The notes beneath the pieces are model-generated. The model saw only the letters and a program-made list of their open reading frames with translations. It was not told the DNA's origin and searched no databases. Below are positions 35,128-43,128 of a stretch of 64,000 bases of DNA, piece by piece. Positions within the stretch are counted from its first letter, which is position 1; each line of letters starts with the position of its first letter. A program made the translations under genes and the position numbers. Origin of the DNA: Pseudomonas sp. SJZ074 (GTDB taxonomy: Bacteria; Pseudomonadota; Gammaproteobacteria; Pseudomonadales; Pseudomonadaceae); the NCBI RefSeq assembly GCF_007828215.1, contig NZ_VIUE01000009.1:1-64000 (forward strand), in the 5' to 3' direction.

Positions 35128-37155
35128 TCAGCGGGTATAAGGGCCTTGCAAGTTGACCTGGGTGCCGGCGAACCAGCCAAACCAAGCGGTGATACCGAGC
35201 CAGGGCTGGGTCCGCGCCAGGACATCCATCAGATTGACGTTCAGTGTGTCAGTGAGGTCCGTCATCATCGCCGGCGTCGGATAGCTTTTGATGACGCCAC
35301 TGCTGCTCCAGACGATCGCAAACTCGTAATACGTCCCCTCGACATAGGTGCCTTCCGGAGCTTCTGGAATGGTGAGTGGAATATAAGCACTGTATCCCGG
35401 GCCGACGTATGGATTGGGGTAGGCCCAGGCGATTGCCCAGTAGAGCGGCATCAGGTTCTGGTAGGCCTGCAGCATCAGCCCGTTGGCCATGGCGGTGGCA
35501 GTGGAACTGTCGTAGTCCGTCGAGGAACCGCCGTTGTTGCCGGTGGGTATCGGGAGGTTACCGTTGTCGGCATACCTGTAGAAGTTCACCAGGCGTCCAT
35601 GGTCGCCGGCGATGGTCGTGTAGAAGTGACTGAGGCTCTTGTTGCTCGCTTCGAAGGAGTCAGCGACCTGATCCCAGTACTGGCTGATGGTGATCGAACT
35701 GGACGTCCCGCCGAGGGTGTTGGTGATCACACGAATGACATCGGTCACGGCAACCGCCGCCAGGTTGGCCCAGGCAGCAGTGGTTCCGGAGAAGAACCAT
35801 ACCAGCGAATAACCGAGGTCCTTGAGCAACTGGCCGAAGTCCAGCAGCGTACTGTCGTCGGTCTTGGCTTGCATGTTGGCGATAGCGCCGCTTATCAGGC
35901 TATTTGCCGTGCCTTGGGCTGTGTTCAGGGTTCCTTGGGTGTAGGTGTAGAGGGATTGGAGTTGTTCGACGGCGCTCATCTCCTGCCAGACGGTATAGAT
36001 GATTTGGAGCCAGTCGTCAGCGGCCACGCCGGTCGGCGCCGCCGGTGCGGTTGGAGACAGGCTGTAGTTGCCGTCCGTGTCGAATTGCAACCAGTTGTCG
36101 AGCTGGTTGGCGACGGTGTTCGGGGACCAGGCGGGAGAAGCCACAGCCAGCTCACGCGGATCGAGTGGGTCATTGGAGTTCGCGCCATTGATGATATTGC
36201 CAAGCACGATGCACAGCGCCGAGTAGGCACCGTTGAAATCAGGCCAGGCGACTGCGGGCTGATCGACGATGGATTGCAGCAGGTCCATGGTCGGCTGCTG
36301 TGGCGCAAAACAGATGACAATGTCGTGGGTGAAGAGGGTGTACCACTCGCCTCCCTCGGGGTATTGGGCCGAGCAATAGCCAAAGGTAGCGGCGCCGCAT
36401 ACAGCACCGTAGCGCATGGCCCAACGGTTGGCGGCCACGGCGAGGACACTCATGTTCGTATCCATCAGGTTCGGGCTGTTCAAGGGTTCGAGAATGCCCG
36501 CGAGGATCTGATCCATGAGGGCGGCTCGACCAGCCTCGAACACTTGGATACCAGGGGTGTTGCTGAAAGCGAAAACACCGCGGATGGTCTGGTCACCTTC
36601 GACCGCCATTTCCCAGCTCGGGATGCCGGCCACGTAGGCGTTACCGTTGGCGTCGTTTTGCGACAGGGCATAGGCATGGGCGGCAGCGGCCCAGCGGCGC
36701 TCGTCAGGATCGCCGGTCTGGTTCGTGGTCAATGTGAGGGGCGGCTGGTTGCCATAGACACTCGCCAACGCGGCGTTGAGTTCGTCGTCGCTGGGTTGGA
36801 GCACGGTGACCTGGGTCCCCACAGGGAACAGAAATGCCCCGACGACGGGATTGCCGTTGTCATCGAAGCCCGTTTCCCATGACGGGATAGCGAAAGCATA
36901 AAGCGGGTTGCCATTGCCGTCCTGCTGGCTCAGTGCCCAACGGAGAATGCCGTTTGCCCAGTAGCGGTAATCAATGAAGGAACCGGTCAAAGGAGGATTG
37001 ATTTCCGAGAGCATCTGAAGCACGTCACTTTGCAGAATATTCTGCCAGACAACGGTCACGCTGGTGCTTTCGATGCCGGCATTGACGGGCGGAACTGTGG
37101 CAAATGCAGGGGCGGTGGCGCTTTTCGTATATCCAGAGGCGTCGAGGCTGAACAT
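35128..37155 (-). CDS. Unrecognised 675-residue protein
   Basis: I cannot assign this protein to a family. It has a good start (GGGAG 7 bases before ATG 37155), no signal peptide, and is rich in Trp, Tyr, Asn and Ala with few Lys. Residues 66-120 and 155-207 form a clear tandem repeat (RWALSQQDGNGNPLYAFAIP-SWE and HAYALSQNDANGNAYVAGIP-SWE). A weaker third copy is near 243-285 (NRWAMRYGAVCGAATFGYCS). Residues 378-440 look like long amphipathic helices, followed by a hydrophobic stretch at 446-476 (LVWFFSGTTAAWANLAAVAV), then another helix, then a Gly/Ser linker (about 530-552) and a beta-rich end. Helical core plus hydrophobic hairpin would suit a pore-former or a secreted toxin, but this is only inference. 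It stands alone. Confidence 0.7.
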   Translation of the reverse strand: MFSLDASGYTKSATAPAFATVPPVNAGIESTSVTVVWQNILQSDVLQMLSEINPPLTGSFIDYRYWANGILRWALSQQDGNGNPLYAFAIPSWETGFDDNGNPVVGAFLFPVGTQVTVLQPSDDELNAALASVYGNQPPLTLTTNQTGDPDERRWAAAAHAYALSQNDANGNAYVAGIPSWEMAVEGDQTIRGVFAFSNTPGIQVFEAGRAALMDQILAGILEPLNSPNLMDTNMSVLAVAANRWAMRYGAVCGAATFGYCSAQYPEGGEWYTLFTHDIVICFAPQQPTMDLLQSIVDQPAVAWPDFNGAYSALCIVLGNIINGANSNDPLDPRELAVASPAWSPNTVANQLDNWLQFDTDGNYSLSPTAPAAPTGVAADDWLQIIYTVWQEMSAVEQLQSLYTYTQGTLNTAQGTANSLISGAIANMQAKTDDSTLLDFGQLLKDLGYSLVWFFSGTTAAWANLAAVAVTDVIRVITNTLGGTSSSITISQYWDQVADSFEASNKSLSHFYTTIAGDHGRLVNFYRYADNGNLPIPTGNNGGSSTDYDSSTATAMANGLMLQAYQNLMPLYWAIAWAYPNPYVGPGYSAYIPLTIPEAPEGTYVEGTYYEFAIVWSSSGVIKSYPTPAMMTDLTDTLNVNLMDVLARTQPWLGITAWFGWFAGTQVNLQGPYTR

Positions 37156-37431
37156 GAGAGATCTCCCTATCCGCGGATAAAAGCAGCTTTTGAGTGATGC
37201 TTCGTGGCTGCGAAGCGTTGAAAGTCTAGTCCGGTATCCGTACCGTGCTAGTGGCCTGTGGCCTCTTTATTTACGAAAAATAGGATTAACAAGCCGGTTT
37301 TATTGCCCAAGACAGGCCACCCGCTTCTGCCATTCCCTGCCGTTCAGAATCTTCATTGCATCGAAGCGGGCGCCTGGCGTCTACTCTGGACAGTCAAACT
37401 GTCTTCGTGTGTCTCTTTGTGGAGCCGTGCA

Positions 37432-38211
37432 ATGGTCAAAAGCTGGAATGGTCAGGTCGCATTGGTCAGTGGCGCTGGCAGCGAACATGGGATTGGCCTG
37501 GCTATCGCGCGACGGCTCGGGGAGGCGGGTGCAAAACTGATCATCACCGGCAGCAGTGCCCGTATCCATGATCGCGTCGCGCAACTGAGTGCGGAAGGTC
37601 ATGAGGTGCAAGGACGTGCTGCGGATCTTACTCAACCGGCCCAGGTCGACGAACTGGTGACCTGGGCTGAATCGCTATGGGGGCGGATCGATATACTCGT
37701 GAACAACGCCGGCATGGCGGTTCAGGGGGAACCTGAAACGTTCGCTGAAGTGGCCACTATGAGCGTCGAGCTGTGGAACACTTCGATTGCCCGTAATCTG
37801 ACCACTGCATTCCTGCTGACCCGCGCGGTGTTGCCGGGAATGCAGAATCGTCGTTACGGACGCATCGTCCAGATCAGTTCTACCACTGGCACCCGCGTCA
37901 GCAACCCCGGCGAGGCCGCGTATGCGGCGGCGAAAGCAGGGATGGTGGGCATGAACATGAGCCTGGCGCTGGAAGTCGCGCCGTACGGTATCACTGTGAA
38001 CTCAGTTGCTCCTGGGTGGATCGCGACGCAGTCCAGCACGGCGGAGGAAATGAGCGCAGCGCAGTATGTTCCTGTCGGGCGTGCCGGTAGACCGGATGAG
38101 GTGGCTGCGGCGGTCGCTTTTCTGGCTTCCCCGGAGTCCAGCTACATTACGGGCGAGGTTCTGGTGGTGGATGGGGGCAACTGCCTTTCCGAGAACAAAG
38201 GCCGAGCGTGA
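37432..38211 (+). CDS. SDR-family oxidoreductase (FabG-like)
   Basis: A 259-residue classical SDR. The cofactor motif is variant ([20 protein letters not shown], in which SEHGIG replaces xxGIG with two extra residues). NNAG is present ([20 protein letters not shown]), with catalytic Tyr-Lys in [20 protein letters not shown] and the ending [16 protein letters not shown]. Start ATG 37432 has GGAG 7 bases upstream; the frame extends further upstream to 37258 without similarity. The substrate is unknown. It neighbours the 675-residue gene divergently. Confidence 0.88.
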   Translation: MVKSWNGQVALVSGAGSEHGIGLAIARRLGEAGAKLIITGSSARIHDRVAQLSAEGHEVQGRAADLTQPAQVDELVTWAESLWGRIDILVNNAGMAVQGEPETFAEVATMSVELWNTSIARNLTTAFLLTRAVLPGMQNRRYGRIVQISSTTGTRVSNPGEAAYAAAKAGMVGMNMSLALEVAPYGITVNSVAPGWIATQSSTAEEMSAAQYVPVGRAGRPDEVAAAVAFLASPESSYITGEVLVVDGGNCLSENKGRA

Positions 38212-38479
38212 AAAAGACGATCCTTTTTCATACGTAACTCTCTGATTGGGCCTACGAGCTAAGCGGGAACAGCCCGCTACCCATGACTGAGTAGATGAGA
38301 AATAGTGCTCCGTAGAACAGATTCGTCAGCTTCGCAGAGCGTTCTAATAATAATCCCCCCGATATTTCATGGCGGTTCAACAGGACCGCTGAATCTCTTA
38401 GTCAACTGAGTTTTTACGTTGTTGATCGGTGCAGCTCATGCATCAGCGACGTCAAGCGCAGATGATGTATCTTTTTTTT
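38212..38479. other. Intergenic region before hicAB
   Basis: About 270 bases, AT-richer than average, with no gene seen. It includes a short GCGGGAACAGCCCGC hairpin (about 38260-38274) that could end SDR transcription. Confidence 0.4.
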
Positions 38480-38498
38480 GGTATCACGGTGTAATACC
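38480..38498 (+). promoter_or_regulatory. Probable HicB operator touching the hicA start
   Basis: GGTATCACGGTGTAATACC is an imperfect palindrome (one mismatch) that ends at the base before the hicA ATG. Autoregulation by HicB binding next to the hicA start is usual for these systems. Confidence 0.55.
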
Positions 38499-38753
38499 AT
38501 GAACAACAAGCAGCTCGGCACGCTCAGAGCCATATTCTCTAGGCCGACACCTTCAACGCTGGAGTGGGCTCGTATTGAGTCGTTGCTCAGCGCAACGGGT
38601 GCCAAGACCATCGAAGGCAGTGGATCGCGTGTACGTTTCGAATTGAACGGTGTGGTCGCAACATTCCACCGCCCCCACCCAGACAAAGAAGCAAAGCCCT
38701 ACCAGGTACGTGATGCTCGGGCTTTCCTTGAACAAGCAGGAGTTATCCCGTGA
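38499..38753 (+). CDS. hicA: HicA-type toxin (mRNA interferase)
   Basis: An 84-residue protein of the HicA family, a ribosome-independent mRNA interferase with a double-stranded-RNA-binding-like fold. The signature is IEGSGSRVRFELNGVVATFH then RPHPDKEAKPYQVRDARAFL, where histidines in FHRPH are the likely catalytic positions in this subtype. It is upstream of the antitoxin gene and overlaps it by four bases (GTGA), the usual toxin-first order of hicAB. Confidence 0.92.
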   Translation: MNNKQLGTLRAIFSRPTPSTLEWARIESLLSATGAKTIEGSGSRVRFELNGVVATFHRPHPDKEAKPYQVRDARAFLEQAGVIP

Positions 38754-39082
38754 ACGTTATGAATTATCAAGGCTATGCCGCTCGGATTGACTACAGCGAT
38801 GAAGACGGTCTCTTTGTAGGCCACATCGCTGGTATCAAGGATATCGTAGGCTTTCACGGCGAATCTGTCAGCGAGCTTCGGGCAGCGTTTGAAGAGGCGG
38901 TGACTGATTATTTGGAGACGTGTGCCAAACTGGGACGGGCACCGCAAAAGCCCTATTCTGGCAATCTCAGCCTACGCCTCGCCCCCGCGCTCCATGCAAC
39001 AGTCGCCGTAAAAGCTCAGCTTGCTCACAAGAGCATCAACCAGTGGGTGGCTGATGTGCTTGATCGTGAGGCGCACGCCTGA
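38750..39082 (+). CDS. hicB: HicB-type antitoxin
   Basis: A 110-residue antitoxin. The N-terminal partial RNase-H fold (YAARIDYSDEDGLFVGHIAG) is followed by a C-terminal ribbon-helix-helix/Arc-like DNA-binding part (NLSLRLAPALHATVAVKAQL then AHKSINQWVADVLDREA). GTG at 38750 is chosen over ATG 38759 because AGGAG (38738-38742) is 7 bases from GTG and 16 from ATG. It neutralises HicA and likely represses the operon. Confidence 0.9.
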   Translation: MNVMNYQGYAARIDYSDEDGLFVGHIAGIKDIVGFHGESVSELRAAFEEAVTDYLETCAKLGRAPQKPYSGNLSLRLAPALHATVAVKAQLAHKSINQWVADVLDREAHA

Positions 39083-39146
39083 GACAGGCTACGGCATCAG
39101 TCCTGACTCATCGCGCTCAGCCATGGCGTAATCGTAAATTCAAGAC

Positions 39147-39180
39147 CAAAAAAACCGGCCACTCAGTGCCGGTTTTTTAT
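39147..39180. terminator. Bidirectional terminator between hicB and tRNA-Gly
   Basis: AAAAAAACCGGC-CACTCAGT-GCCGGTTTTTT has T-tracts on both strands. It ends both the tRNA transcript (minus strand) and hicAB (plus strand). Confidence 0.88.
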
Positions 39181-39222
39181 ATCCCTCGTCAAAACCACCA
39201 TGACGCGAGACCAGAATTCGAT

Positions 39223-39296
39223 TGGAGCGGGTGAAGGGAATCGAACCCTCGTTATCAGCTTGGGAAGCTGGAGTAATGCCATTATACGACACCCGC
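39223..39296 (-). tRNA. tRNA-Gly (anticodon CCC)
   Basis: On the minus strand the 74-base sequence starts GCGGGTG and ends with the encoded CCA (CACCCGCTCCA). The acceptor stem pairs GCGGGTG with CACCCGC. The anticodon arm is CAGC-TTCCCAA-GCTG, giving anticodon CCC (39262-39264), and the T-arm contains GGTTCGATTCC. All matches the E. coli tRNA-Gly(CCC) pattern. Confidence 0.95.
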
Positions 39297-39410
39297 TCAG
39301 AGCGGCTGACTTTGTACCAGATGTGGGCGCGGATTTGAAGTTTTTCTTTGCCTGCGGCGAGGTTCCCGGGCAACCCAAGCCTCAAACCAGAGCGGTCATT
39401 CGCGGGCAAG

Positions 39411-39450
39411 CCCCGTTGTCGAGGGGACGGAGCTTGCTCGCGAGGACGCG
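39411..39450. repeat. Degenerate REP sequence
   Basis: GCGGGCAAGCCCCGTTGTCG ... GGAGCTTGCTCGCGAGG, a diverged REP pair overlapping the space between tRNA-Gly and phaG. Confidence 0.5.
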
Positions 39451-39453
39451 GTT

Positions 39454-40338
39454 TCAGATTGCCAGTGCATGGTAGCCCTGCATCTGGCTGTAACGCGGTC
39501 GACTTTCGTGGTGGCCCGGCTTGAGGAAGCCGAGCAACGCGTTACGGCTGTCCCGGAAGGCGGCCTTGTGTTCCATGTCCAGGAAGTGCCCGGTGGCTTG
39601 CAGCGTGCTGAACGTACTGTGTTGCACATAGTCGGCGAACAGCCTGGCGTCGGCGGCCGAGGTGTATTCGTCCCATTCACCGTTGAGGAACAGCACCGGT
39701 ACGTTGATTTTTTTTGCGGCCGTTGCATAGCAGCGCAGGTCGCTCTGGAGCACTTCGCTGATGTGGAAATGCATCTGTCCATATTCATGCTCGGCCAGAT
39801 TGCTGACATGGCGATGGTTGAAGCGCTTGAACAGCGGTGGCAGGTGTTTGCCGATGGTGCTGTTGACCAGATGCCCCACCCGGTCGCCGTCCAGGCTGCT
39901 CAGGTAATCGACGCCACGTTCGAGGTAGTCGCGCATGGGGGCATTGAGAACCGGTGAAAATGAGCTGATCACTGCTTTTTCGATGCGCCGTGGGCGATGG
40001 GACAATGCGGTCAACGTGGCGGCGCCGCCCCATGAGAATGACAACACGTGTTCGGCGGCGAAATGATCGATCAGTTCCAGCAGGATCTGGCCCTCGACCT
40101 CCTTCGTCAGCATCTTCTCGTGCCGGTTGTGGGGCTTGGACTTGCCTGCGTACGGTTGGTCGTACAGTACGACGTTGAATTGCGGATGAAGGTTCTTGAC
40201 GGTCTGTGCAAACGACGCGGTAGTGGCCAGCGAGCCGTTGACCAGAATGATGGTCTTTTGTGCGGCGTCTGCGCGATAGAACTCCGTGTAAACCCGATAC
40301 TGACCCTGTATATCCAGCACAGCGATTTCTGGCCTCAT
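39454..40338 (-). CDS. phaG: 3-hydroxyacyl-ACP thioesterase/transacylase PhaG
   Basis: A 294-residue alpha/beta hydrolase nearly identical in pattern to P. putida PhaG (start MRPEIAVLDIQGQYRVYTEF then YRADAA, end HALAI). PhaG takes (R)-3-hydroxyacyl chains from fatty-acid synthesis for medium-chain polyhydroxyalkanoate. RhlA is the close paralogue. The catalytic triad is Ser in SFSWGGAATLTAL, Asp in GEWDEYTSAADAR and His in ATGHFLDME. ATG 40338 was chosen from family length (295 in P. putida); the frame extends to 40578 without similarity. It is a single gene with a roughly 310-base upstream space. Confidence 0.93.
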   Translation of the reverse strand: MRPEIAVLDIQGQYRVYTEFYRADAAQKTIILVNGSLATTASFAQTVKNLHPQFNVVLYDQPYAGKSKPHNRHEKMLTKEVEGQILLELIDHFAAEHVLSFSWGGAATLTALSHRPRRIEKAVISSFSPVLNAPMRDYLERGVDYLSSLDGDRVGHLVNSTIGKHLPPLFKRFNHRHVSNLAEHEYGQMHFHISEVLQSDLRCYATAAKKINVPVLFLNGEWDEYTSAADARLFADYVQHSTFSTLQATGHFLDMEHKAAFRDSRNALLGFLKPGHHESRPRYSQMQGYHALAI

Positions 40339-40648
40339 GTCATAGACTCCTGGCAAGCGGGTATGCGCGCAATGAGATTGCACGGGCAATGTGACAGGTA
40401 GGCATTCGCCTGGAAGATAAGGCCCAAGTCGATCCCAAGGAAGCGGTCGACGGGTGTTGTTATTTGGCGGGCAGTCTGTCGGCGGGCAAGGCGCAACCAG
40501 AGGGTTGCGGCCGACAAAAAGTTTCTTAGAGGTATGGGGTGACTCATCGGTCACATTTCGGCCGACGGTTTGATTCAAGCAGGGGGACGGCCGTTGCGCA
40601 AGTGTCCTTTTGAAAATTGTTCGACGCTTCTGCCCGACGGTCGTCTGA
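40339..40648. other. phaG upstream region
   Basis: About 310 bases between phaG and the rsuA stop. It should carry the phaG promoter and a long leader. No clear operator is recognised. Confidence 0.4.
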
Positions 40649-41341
40649 TCAGATCAGGCAGACCTCTGCCGGGGTCAAGGCGCGGTAATGGCCCGGCTCG
40701 AGATCGGCGTCCAGCGAAAGCGGCCCCATGCGTTCGCGATGCAGGCGCAGCACTTTGTTGTCGAAGTGGCCGAACATGCGTTTGACCTGGTGATAGCGTC
40801 CTTCAACGATGCTCAGCCGCGCCGACTTCGGGCCCAGCAGTGTCAACTCCGCAGGCTGGGTGGTGAGGTCTTCGAAGGCAAAGTACAGGCCTCGGGCGAA
40901 GGTGATGGCGTACTCGGCAGTGATGGTCTGCTCGGTCTCGACGTAGTAGACCTTTGGCAGCTTCGTTTGCGGCTGGGTCAGGCGTCGCGACCAGTTGCCG
41001 TCATTGGTGATCAGCATCAGCCCGGTGGTGTTGAAATCCAGACGTCCGGCGATGTGCAGGTCGTCCTTGTCCGGTTCGTCCAGCCAATCGAGTACGGTGG
41101 GGTGCTGCGGATCGCGCGTGGCACTGACGCAGCCGGCAGGTTTATGCAACATGAAATACCGCGCCGGTCGGCCTGCCTGCAACAGTTCGTCGTCGACTTC
41201 GACACGGCTGAACTCACGGACCTGGGCGTGCGGGTCGCTGATCACCAGGCCGTCGATTCGCACCCGGCGCGTCACCAACAACAACCGGACCTGTTGGCGA
41301 TTGAAGCGCGGCAGATTGCTGAGGAAACGGTCGACACGCAT
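40649..41341 (-). CDS. rsuA: 16S rRNA pseudouridine(516) synthase RsuA-like
   Basis: A 230-residue pseudouridine synthase. The N-terminal S4-like domain is MRVDRFLSNLPRFNRQQVRL then LLVTRRVRIDGLVI (residues 1-60). The catalytic Asp is in HIAGRLDFNTTGLMLITNDG. The conserved EGRYHQVKRMFGHFDNKVLR lies near the end. RsuA modifies U516 of 16S rRNA. It is the last gene of a three-gene set with the CWC and GGDEF-like genes. Confidence 0.92.
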   Translation of the reverse strand: MRVDRFLSNLPRFNRQQVRLLLVTRRVRIDGLVISDPHAQVREFSRVEVDDELLQAGRPARYFMLHKPAGCVSATRDPQHPTVLDWLDEPDKDDLHIAGRLDFNTTGLMLITNDGNWSRRLTQPQTKLPKVYYVETEQTITAEYAITFARGLYFAFEDLTTQPAELTLLGPKSARLSIVEGRYHQVKRMFGHFDNKVLRLHRERMGPLSLDADLEPGHYRALTPAEVCLI

Positions 41342-41374
41342 GGGTATTCAGGCATAGGAGCGGAGGTGGGGATC

Positions 41375-41593
41375 TTACGCGATCGGTGGCTGTCTGGCGC
41401 GCAATTGGCTTTCGACCTGGGCGCAGCGCGGGCACAGGCAGGATTGTTCGCGCAGCTCGACCGGCAATGCCTCGAGCACAGCCGGGTCGATACTCACGCC
41501 GTAGCACCAGCAGGTTCGGTCGGCTGTTTTCGGGTTGGCCAGGGTGCAGTCGTTGGCGCTGCCGCAGGCAGGGCACAGGTCGGGTTTATTCAT
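41375..41593 (-). CDS. Cysteine-rich CWC-family protein
   Basis: A 72-residue protein with seven Cys: CPACGSANDCTLAN, TCWCYG and SCLCPRC. This fits the small Cys-rich CWC family, which probably binds zinc. ATG 41593 overlaps the 3' end of the GGDEF-like gene by 8 bases, and rsuA begins 33 bases later, so the three are likely co-transcribed. Function unknown. Confidence 0.82.
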   Translation of the reverse strand: MNKPDLCPACGSANDCTLANPKTADRTCWCYGVSIDPAVLEALPVELREQSCLCPRCAQVESQLRARQPPIA

Positions 41594-42332
41594 AACTGGA
41601 GTGGGGCATCTCAACGCAGGTTCGGTTGCTTCCGGTCTGTCGGGCACGTTGCAGTGCATGATCGGTCCGCGACAGCAGGCTGTGCAAGGCGTCGTTGTCT
41701 TGCAAGGTGGTGAGGCCGATGCTGACGGTTGCCAACAGTTGTTTGCCACTGCAGAAATAGCGCTGCTTCTCGATGTGCTGACGAATTTTCTCGGCGATTT
41801 TCAGACCTGTCTGTCCGTCGGTGTCCTTGAGCAGGACGACAAAGGCGTCGGTGCTCCAGCGACACACGATGTCCGAATGCCGCAGGCTATCGCTCAGGTC
41901 GCGGGCAAATCCGCTCAGCAGCTGGTCGCTGACGATGTGACCATGGGTGGTGTCCAGTCGCTTGAAATCGTCCAGCTCCACCAGCAGCGCCGTCAAGGGT
42001 TTGGGCTCGCGCTGGGCTTCGTGCAGGGCTTGCACGGCCAGCAGGTCGAAGCCACGACGGTTCGGCAATTCGGTCAGGCTGTCGAGCGTTGCCTGGGCGT
42101 CGATGCGGCGTTGATAACCCCCGATGATCCGGCACAGCACCGCCAACACCACCAGCGTGACCAGCAGGCCGATCACGAGGTTCAGGTACAGGACCTTGAT
42201 CTGGTGGTCACGGATCGAGGTGTGGGCGACGTAATAGCCCAGCAGCGAAATCACCAGAAAACTCGTACCCAACAGTACCGCCAGTGTCAGGAGCGGTTTG
42301 CGTTGGGAATACAACGGCGAACGAGGCGACAT
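41586..42332 (-). CDS. Membrane protein with degenerate GGDEF domain
   Basis: A 248-residue protein with two transmembrane helices (LLTLAVLLGTSFLVISLLGY; LYLNLVIGLLVTLVVLAVLC) and a cytoplasmic GGDEF-like domain (SLTELPNRRGFDLLAVQALH ... KDTDGQTGLKIAEKIRQHIE). The catalytic GGDEF is changed to STDAF (CRWSTDAFVVLL), which should abolish diguanylate-cyclase activity. The inhibitory RxxD motif (RHSD) is kept exactly five residues upstream, so the protein could bind c-di-GMP as a receptor. It is the first gene of the rsuA set. Confidence 0.85.
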   Translation of the reverse strand: MSPRSPLYSQRKPLLTLAVLLGTSFLVISLLGYYVAHTSIRDHQIKVLYLNLVIGLLVTLVVLAVLCRIIGGYQRRIDAQATLDSLTELPNRRGFDLLAVQALHEAQREPKPLTALLVELDDFKRLDTTHGHIVSDQLLSGFARDLSDSLRHSDIVCRWSTDAFVVLLKDTDGQTGLKIAEKIRQHIEKQRYFCSGKQLLATVSIGLTTLQDNDALHSLLSRTDHALQRARQTGSNRTCVEMPHSSYE

Positions 42333-42587
42333 GGCGATTCCCTGAGCGGCGATCGGATGGATTCAGTTTAGTGGCTTGTAGGAAATGGCAATGGGATTTG
42401 TAGAGGGGCGGTCTGTGGCGAGGAAGGGGGCAAGGTCTGGAAAACAGGCAAAAAGCTACATGTTTCAACTTATTGCCAAATCGCACCAGATTCCGTTTTC
42501 GTTGTCAGATTAGTCGACAGTTACCGAAAGGTGGCTGCCGCCCATCAGCGTCGCTGATGTGGCTCATTCGCGGTCCAGGAGGCCGCC

Positions 42588-42971
42588 ATGTATCGACGAT
42601 TGCTGCTCATTGCGTTTCTCGGTTTGACTCTTTCGGCATGCGTGCCTTACTACGACGGAGACTCGAGCTATTACCGTTCGGAGGTCTATACCTCACCGGC
42701 GCCGGTCTATTACGGCGGTGGGAGTTACTACTCGGGGCCGCGCTACTATTCGGCACCCAGGTATTACCAATCGGCGCCGCGCTATTATTCGCCGCGCTAC
42801 TATCAACCCGGCCCTCGCTATTATTATTCACCACCGCGAGCGGCCTATCGGTCTTATCCGAGTCGGGGCGGCTGGGACGGCCGTTACCGGGGTGGTTGGG
42901 ATGATAATCGGCGTGGCGGGCATGATCGGCGTGGTCGGGGCGATCATGATGGACGGGGCAATCACCGCTGA
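42588..42971 (+). CDS. Tyrosine-rich repeat lipoprotein
   Basis: A 127-residue lipoprotein. The signal peptide ends at the lipobox LTLSACVP (Cys18). The mature protein is low complexity: about nine copies of a PRYY/xYYS unit (SGPRYYSAPRYYQSAPRYYS), then a Gly/Arg/Asp/His tail (RGGWDDNRRGGHDRRGRGDH). I do not recognise the family. Such Tyr/Arg repeats could bind polysaccharide or assemble; this is speculative. It is followed by a strong terminator. Confidence 0.8.
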   Translation: MYRRLLLIAFLGLTLSACVPYYDGDSSYYRSEVYTSPAPVYYGGGSYYSGPRYYSAPRYYQSAPRYYSPRYYQPGPRYYYSPPRAAYRSYPSRGGWDGRYRGGWDDNRRGGHDRRGRGDHDGRGNHR

Positions 42972-42987
42972 TCTCCAGATTATTGAA

Positions 42988-43014
42988 AGCGGCGCATCGA
43001 GCGCCGCTTTTTTT
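42988..43014 (+). terminator. Terminator of tyrosine-rich lipoprotein gene
   Basis: AGCGGCGC-ATCGA-GCGCCGCT is followed by TTTTTT (43009-43014). A strong intrinsic terminator 17 bases past the stop. Confidence 0.9.
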
Positions 43015-43030
43015 CGCCTGTAGCAAAACC

Positions 43031-43119
43031 TGTGTGAGCGAGCCTGCTTGCGAAAGCGTCGGGTCAGTGCCGTCAAGGTTGGCTGACACACCGCTATCGC
43101 GAGCAGGCTCGGTCCCACA
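43031..43119. repeat. REP inverted pair
   Basis: TGTGTGAGCGAGCCTGCTTG and complement (ATCGCGAGCAGGCTCGGTCC), both slightly diverged. It lies nine bases before the hydrolase stop on the other strand. Confidence 0.85.
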
Positions 43120-43128
43120 CGGTTTCAT

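Noticed and set aside
39223..39296. Possible att duplication of the tRNA-Gly 3' end
   Set aside because: I looked leftwards for a copy of GGAGCGGGTGAAGGGAATCG and saw none in the window.
40339..40578. Longer start of PhaG
   Set aside because: P. putida PhaG begins MRPEIAVLDIQG, exactly at 40338.
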